NCBI GenBank assembly: GCA_902465495.1
Contig: CABQND010000027.1
Coordinates: forward strand, 1-26,999
Source of the DNA: an uncultured Eubacteriales bacterium
GTDB lineage: Bacteria; Bacillota; Clostridia; Christensenellales; Borkfalkiaceae
DNA length: 26,999 nucleotides
Reading direction: 5' to 3'
The translations under genes were made by a program, and so were the position numbers. The notes under the pieces are model-generated. The model did no database searches. It had not been told where the DNA came from and saw only the letters and a program-made list of their open reading frames with translations. Of the stretch, positions 25,301 to 26,999 are shown one piece after another; within the stretch, counting starts at the first letter, position 1, and each line of letters starts with the position of its first letter.

Positions 25301-25887
25301 GCTGGATAAAAGAAATGTTCCGCCTTCTGATACCGCCATACCTGATCTTCTTCGCCCGTCGTCGAATCATAATTGTTGCCGTTGTATTGACTGCGGCTGC
25401 GGTACAACGCCTGCCCTTCCCATTCATACGCCACCGTCGCATTCATCCCCCATTCGCCTTCAAACAAAATATCAAAGGTCTCGTTCGGATCGCTCAATGA
25501 TGATACCGTGATGATCACCGAACGCATTTGCCCGTTCCAAAACCCTTCGCCCGGAAACGCAAGCATCATGCCCGTCGATCCCGTAAATATACCGTTCAGC
25601 GCTACGGTATATCCCGCGCTGTCCGCCTTCGTCGATTCAATGTACAATCCCGTATCGCCGACCGACGTCCCCGCAAGCGTTCCGTCATCTCCATCATTTT
25701 TCATGACGTATTGCTGCGGCACTCCCTTTACTATCGCGTCACCCGATACCGTCACAAGATCGGATATCGCAATCTCTGCCGCATTCACCCTGATGAAAAG
25801 CACGCCGAAAAGGCAAGATATCGCCATGACCATAGTCAAAGCAATCGCCAGCAATTTTCTTTTCAGATCAACTTTTAAAAACATCAT
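22390..25887 (-). CDS. Membrane-anchored modular surface protein (two YTISF modules, InlB-type repeat, three Ig-like domains)
   Basis: This is a 1165-residue surface protein. The type I signal peptide ends near 'FIRVNAAE'. YTISF modules occupy about residues 38-345 and 430-715 ('GIFTGSTGMML', 'KDGYTISFAV'; 'GTLYLYWEGD', 'GDGYTISFSY'). An InlB B-repeat-like segment follows (about 785-858: 'FESNGGTVDG', 'FDGWYSDEIFTNKW', 'ATLFAKWI'), then three Ig-like domains (about 858-1127, e.g. 'GVYTVTYTATDGAGN'). The C-terminus is 'GGGCNGCNG', a hydrophobic stretch and 'RRKEK', resembling a non-LPXTG sorting or anchoring signal. Two adjacent ATGs exist; the second (25884) has the better spacing of 6 bases from AGGAGG. 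It is a paralogue of the gene ending at 3680 and of the lipoprotein just upstream. Glycan binding is inferred. Confidence 0.92.
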   Translation of the reverse strand: MMFLKVDLKRKLLAIALTMVMAISCLFGVLFIRVNAAEIAISDLVTVSGDAIVKGVPQQYVMKNDGDDGTLAGTSVGDTGLYIESTKADSAGYTVALNGIFTGSTGMMLAFPGEGFWNGQMRSVIITVSSLSDPNETFDILFEGEWGMNATVAYEWEGQALYRSRSQYNGNNYDSTTGEEDQVWRYQKAEHFFYPAAGCYNTAGTTADPRRTASYLGLEMTEEGALNVIFMANTNWGAPYKKVIASFAEDPATYEPITDALEGETPNLPRLDSFKDGYTISFAVSDQATDKTIDMLIASIASGGERDAYTNGTTYTLNAETLSEAPAFYENWQNMEYIFIEDASALEGTYVGQVLTLPEAKLIKAGTASAFDGTITVEDSQGTTPVADGTYTIRNKGLHTVTYSKGDAVVELTFTANDSYSLSNVLQDVTGANVSYAPDAEGYQGITVGADLTAPAAYSGKIAGMFLDQAAIEFVFPFGNADGEGNVFTFTVCDLAGNPVFDIVYQGISWSQSVTYIRYGNEIRSFSYSVYDSSDDSWVNATYFYQIPGSEQQFVQPNLNNYMGCMIDTDGDGTYDTHKTGTLYLYWEGDVFCVDITGRSNERYNIAKFDGSVKPTTEQIGTDGYIFAEKEAGGAFGLPKLFDSLGDGYTISFSYNGLKTVPVTFISVNGLSFAGKEYVTVAPETVGFVDILADEAYVDGDDIYVAQNNSVGDVRIRYAQVFAGIYSAYTGSWGFVSDVVHESFGKYSSTDTVGDKIVVIPLGNGGEKQFNLHVETPYTLSFESNGGTVDGQAPAPIVWSQNTRFLLEVPEIERVFWEFDGWYSDEIFTNKWTSFDGFAEKDATLFAKWIDVTRPTVALDGIPSYTEVLLNQSFEISVKDVLAQDNAQENITLKVEYRMGGSGAYTVLAGENVMISADTAGTWEIRYTVDDGVTDPVTLTRTVKVIEREPPVVTVTPVESGYVGLPVNVSGATAVDADGKTLDVTITVTDDNGKVYALTNGSFTPDKAGVYTVTCTAKDGDLIGSAIYKLTVIADTEQPIIRVDFADQTVDLGATITVPNASATDNAYSDVTVTVKVTYGTEEVALQNGTFVAEKEGVYTVTYTATDGAGNVATKTVQISVAPKDGAGGGCNGCNGVAFTAFGAGAVVLLAAFTLGAALLRRKEK

Positions 25888-25925
25888 CTACCTCCTGCAA
25901 ATTCTATTTTTTACAGCATTCAACC

Positions 25926-26867
25926 TTATGCGTGTTCGTTCGCTCTTCTATAAAATTCGGGAACGCTTTCCATCTCTTCTTCCGCCAAAGAATAATTTTT
26001 TTCATTTCCGCGTAAGCCCGTACTTATTTGCGAAAAATACATATCCGTTGCATTCGCATTATCTTTTTCGGAAAGCACCTCCATTATAAAAGAGATCGTA
26101 TACCCTTCCGAAAAATCCATACGAGGAAGTCCCCACGTACTTAAAGCCGGATCAAAACCAACTCCCCCGGCTGTACCGTCAAAAGCAGCTATACAACGCG
26201 GACTGGAACTATGCTGGCGCTCGGATACATAAATTTCCAATACCCCGTTCGGCGTCCACTCCAAAGATAAAGTTCCGTTTAACTTGCCGAATTCTTCTAT
26301 AAATTCCCCTTCGCCTCCGAACATAGGCGAAGCAAGCGCTTCGTCTACGTTAAAATTTTCATTATTTTGCCATGCATTCGGATCTGTTGCGTTTTTATCC
26401 GACTGCCAGTAACGGGAAGTGCGTATTTGATCCCCATATTTTATATAAACACCGGAGCGCCCCCTTCCCGATTCAACGTCCGTCCAACCCGATTCGTATA
26501 TGACCGAGAAATTTTTCTGTGGATCGTCCTTCGATTCAAATATAAACGTAAGCCTTCTGTTTGCAACTTCCTCTCCTTGACAAAATCCAAACGAAATTGC
26601 GGTATTCCCTATAAATACGCCTGCAAATTCCCCTCTGTACCATTCTCCTGTACATTCAAACAAAACCCCGGACAAATCTTCTGTATTCCCGCTACTGCTC
26701 GCATCCGTCATACGCACAGCAGCGCCTTCAGCCGTAAACAGATCGAGCGTTTTAAACTTCTGCGCCTGCTCTCCTTCTTGCTTCCCATCGTTGCTTTCCG
26801 CCGAGCATGACATCATTGCAAAACAAAAAACACACGCTAAAAAAATCACCGCGATCTTCTTTCTCAT
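25926..26867 (-). CDS. Single-module YTISF lipoprotein
   Basis: This is a 313-residue exported lipoprotein with a lipobox 'AMMSC' (Cys20 of the form starting at 26867). The rest is one copy of the module seen twice in each of the two giant surface proteins: 'GVFIGNTAISFGF', 'VYIKYGDQIRTSRYW', 'GTLSLEWTPNGVLEIYV', 'CIAAFDG', 'LPRMDFSEGYTISF', ending with 'VPEFYRRANEHA' where the paralogues continue into Ig-like linkers. I chose the ATG at 26867, which gives a proper signal peptide; a TTG at 26894 would add nine residues. Both lack a strong ribosome site. It is the first gene of the 12-gene operon, 38 bases before the 1165-residue gene. Surface glycan binding is inferred from family and context. 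Confidence 0.88.
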   Translation of the reverse strand: MRKKIAVIFLACVFCFAMMSCSAESNDGKQEGEQAQKFKTLDLFTAEGAAVRMTDASSSGNTEDLSGVLFECTGEWYRGEFAGVFIGNTAISFGFCQGEEVANRRLTFIFESKDDPQKNFSVIYESGWTDVESGRGRSGVYIKYGDQIRTSRYWQSDKNATDPNAWQNNENFNVDEALASPMFGGEGEFIEEFGKLNGTLSLEWTPNGVLEIYVSERQHSSSPRCIAAFDGTAGGVGFDPALSTWGLPRMDFSEGYTISFIMEVLSEKDNANATDMYFSQISTGLRGNEKNYSLAEEEMESVPEFYRRANEHA

Positions 26868-26937
26868 ACTTTTTTTAATCCCGTTCAAAATCAAATAAAA
26901 CGCGCTATCCGTCCAATCTTTTTATAATCTATTTATA

Positions 26938-26999
26938 ATTATAAAGCTCCCACCCTTCTTTGTAAATGGAGATATCTTACAGCTTACATGGAATTATCT
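26938..26999 (-). promoter_or_regulatory. Promoter of the 12-gene operon with two-block operator
   Basis: On the minus strand, -35 TTTACA (26961-26966) and a consensus -10 TATAAT (26938-26943) are 17 bases apart; transcription should begin near 26931. Block TCCATTTACAAAG (26958-26970) contains the -35, and block AGATAATTCCAT (26988-26999) lies 17 bases upstream, ending exactly at the window edge. Sequence and spacing match the surface gene promoter at 3784-3845, whereas the 17-base gap between blocks differs (about 7 of 17 identical). The element may extend beyond the edge. Confidence 0.77.

Noticed and set aside
25926..26867. The single-module lipoprotein as a truncated fragment of the next gene
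   Set aside because: It has its own lipoprotein signal, promoter and clean TAA at a module boundary, and no continuation of the linker is found in the 38 bases after it.

Overview
The window looks like a carbohydrate-utilisation locus from a gut-type member of the Bacillota (Clostridia). The signs are strong AGGAGG-type ribosome binding sites, sigma-A-like promoters, a binding-protein-dependent ABC sugar importer with no dedicated ATPase, lipoproteins, and very large modular surface proteins with Ig-like and InlB-type repeats. An uncultured lineage near Christensenellales is my guess; the sequence alone does not prove it.

Layout. (1) Bases 1-3680, minus strand: the first 1226 codons of a giant secreted surface protein. 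It has two copies of a module I call 'YTISF', Ig-like linkers and a Cys-containing repeat array that runs off the left edge. (2) Bases 3681-4104: an AT-rich divergent promoter region. (3) Bases 4105-5025, plus strand: an AraC-family regulator with a near-perfect promoter and a strong terminator. (4) Bases 5143-26867, minus strand: a tight run of 12 genes with gaps of 1-38 bases or ATGA overlaps, apparently one operon read from the promoter at 26938-26999. In transcription order it encodes a YTISF lipoprotein, a 1165-residue YTISF/Ig surface protein, a sugar-binding lipoprotein interrupted by an in-frame TAG, two ABC permeases, a 1009-residue secreted modular protein, a DUF4838 lipoprotein, a GH31 enzyme, an unassigned TIM-barrel protein, a GH2 enzyme, a GH112 phosphorylase and a GH127 enzyme.

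How it may work together (inference). Exported modular proteins and the DUF4838 lipoprotein capture or trim a complex glycan at the cell surface. The binding protein and two permeases import oligosaccharides, powered by an ATPase encoded elsewhere. GH31, TIM-barrel, GH2, GH112 and GH127 all lack signal peptides and would dismantle the oligosaccharide in the cytoplasm, with GH112 releasing galactose 1-phosphate. GH112 together with GH127 suggests a galactose- and arabinose-containing glycan such as a pectin or arabinogalactan side chain, or a mucin-type glycan.

The strongest unexplained signal is a two-block element of 25 identical bases with a fixed 17-base gap. It lies upstream of both the operon and the divergent surface gene, with matching -35/-10 geometry, and is a good candidate for the operator of the AraC-family regulator. 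No tRNA, rRNA, CRISPR array, insertion sequence or phage gene was seen.
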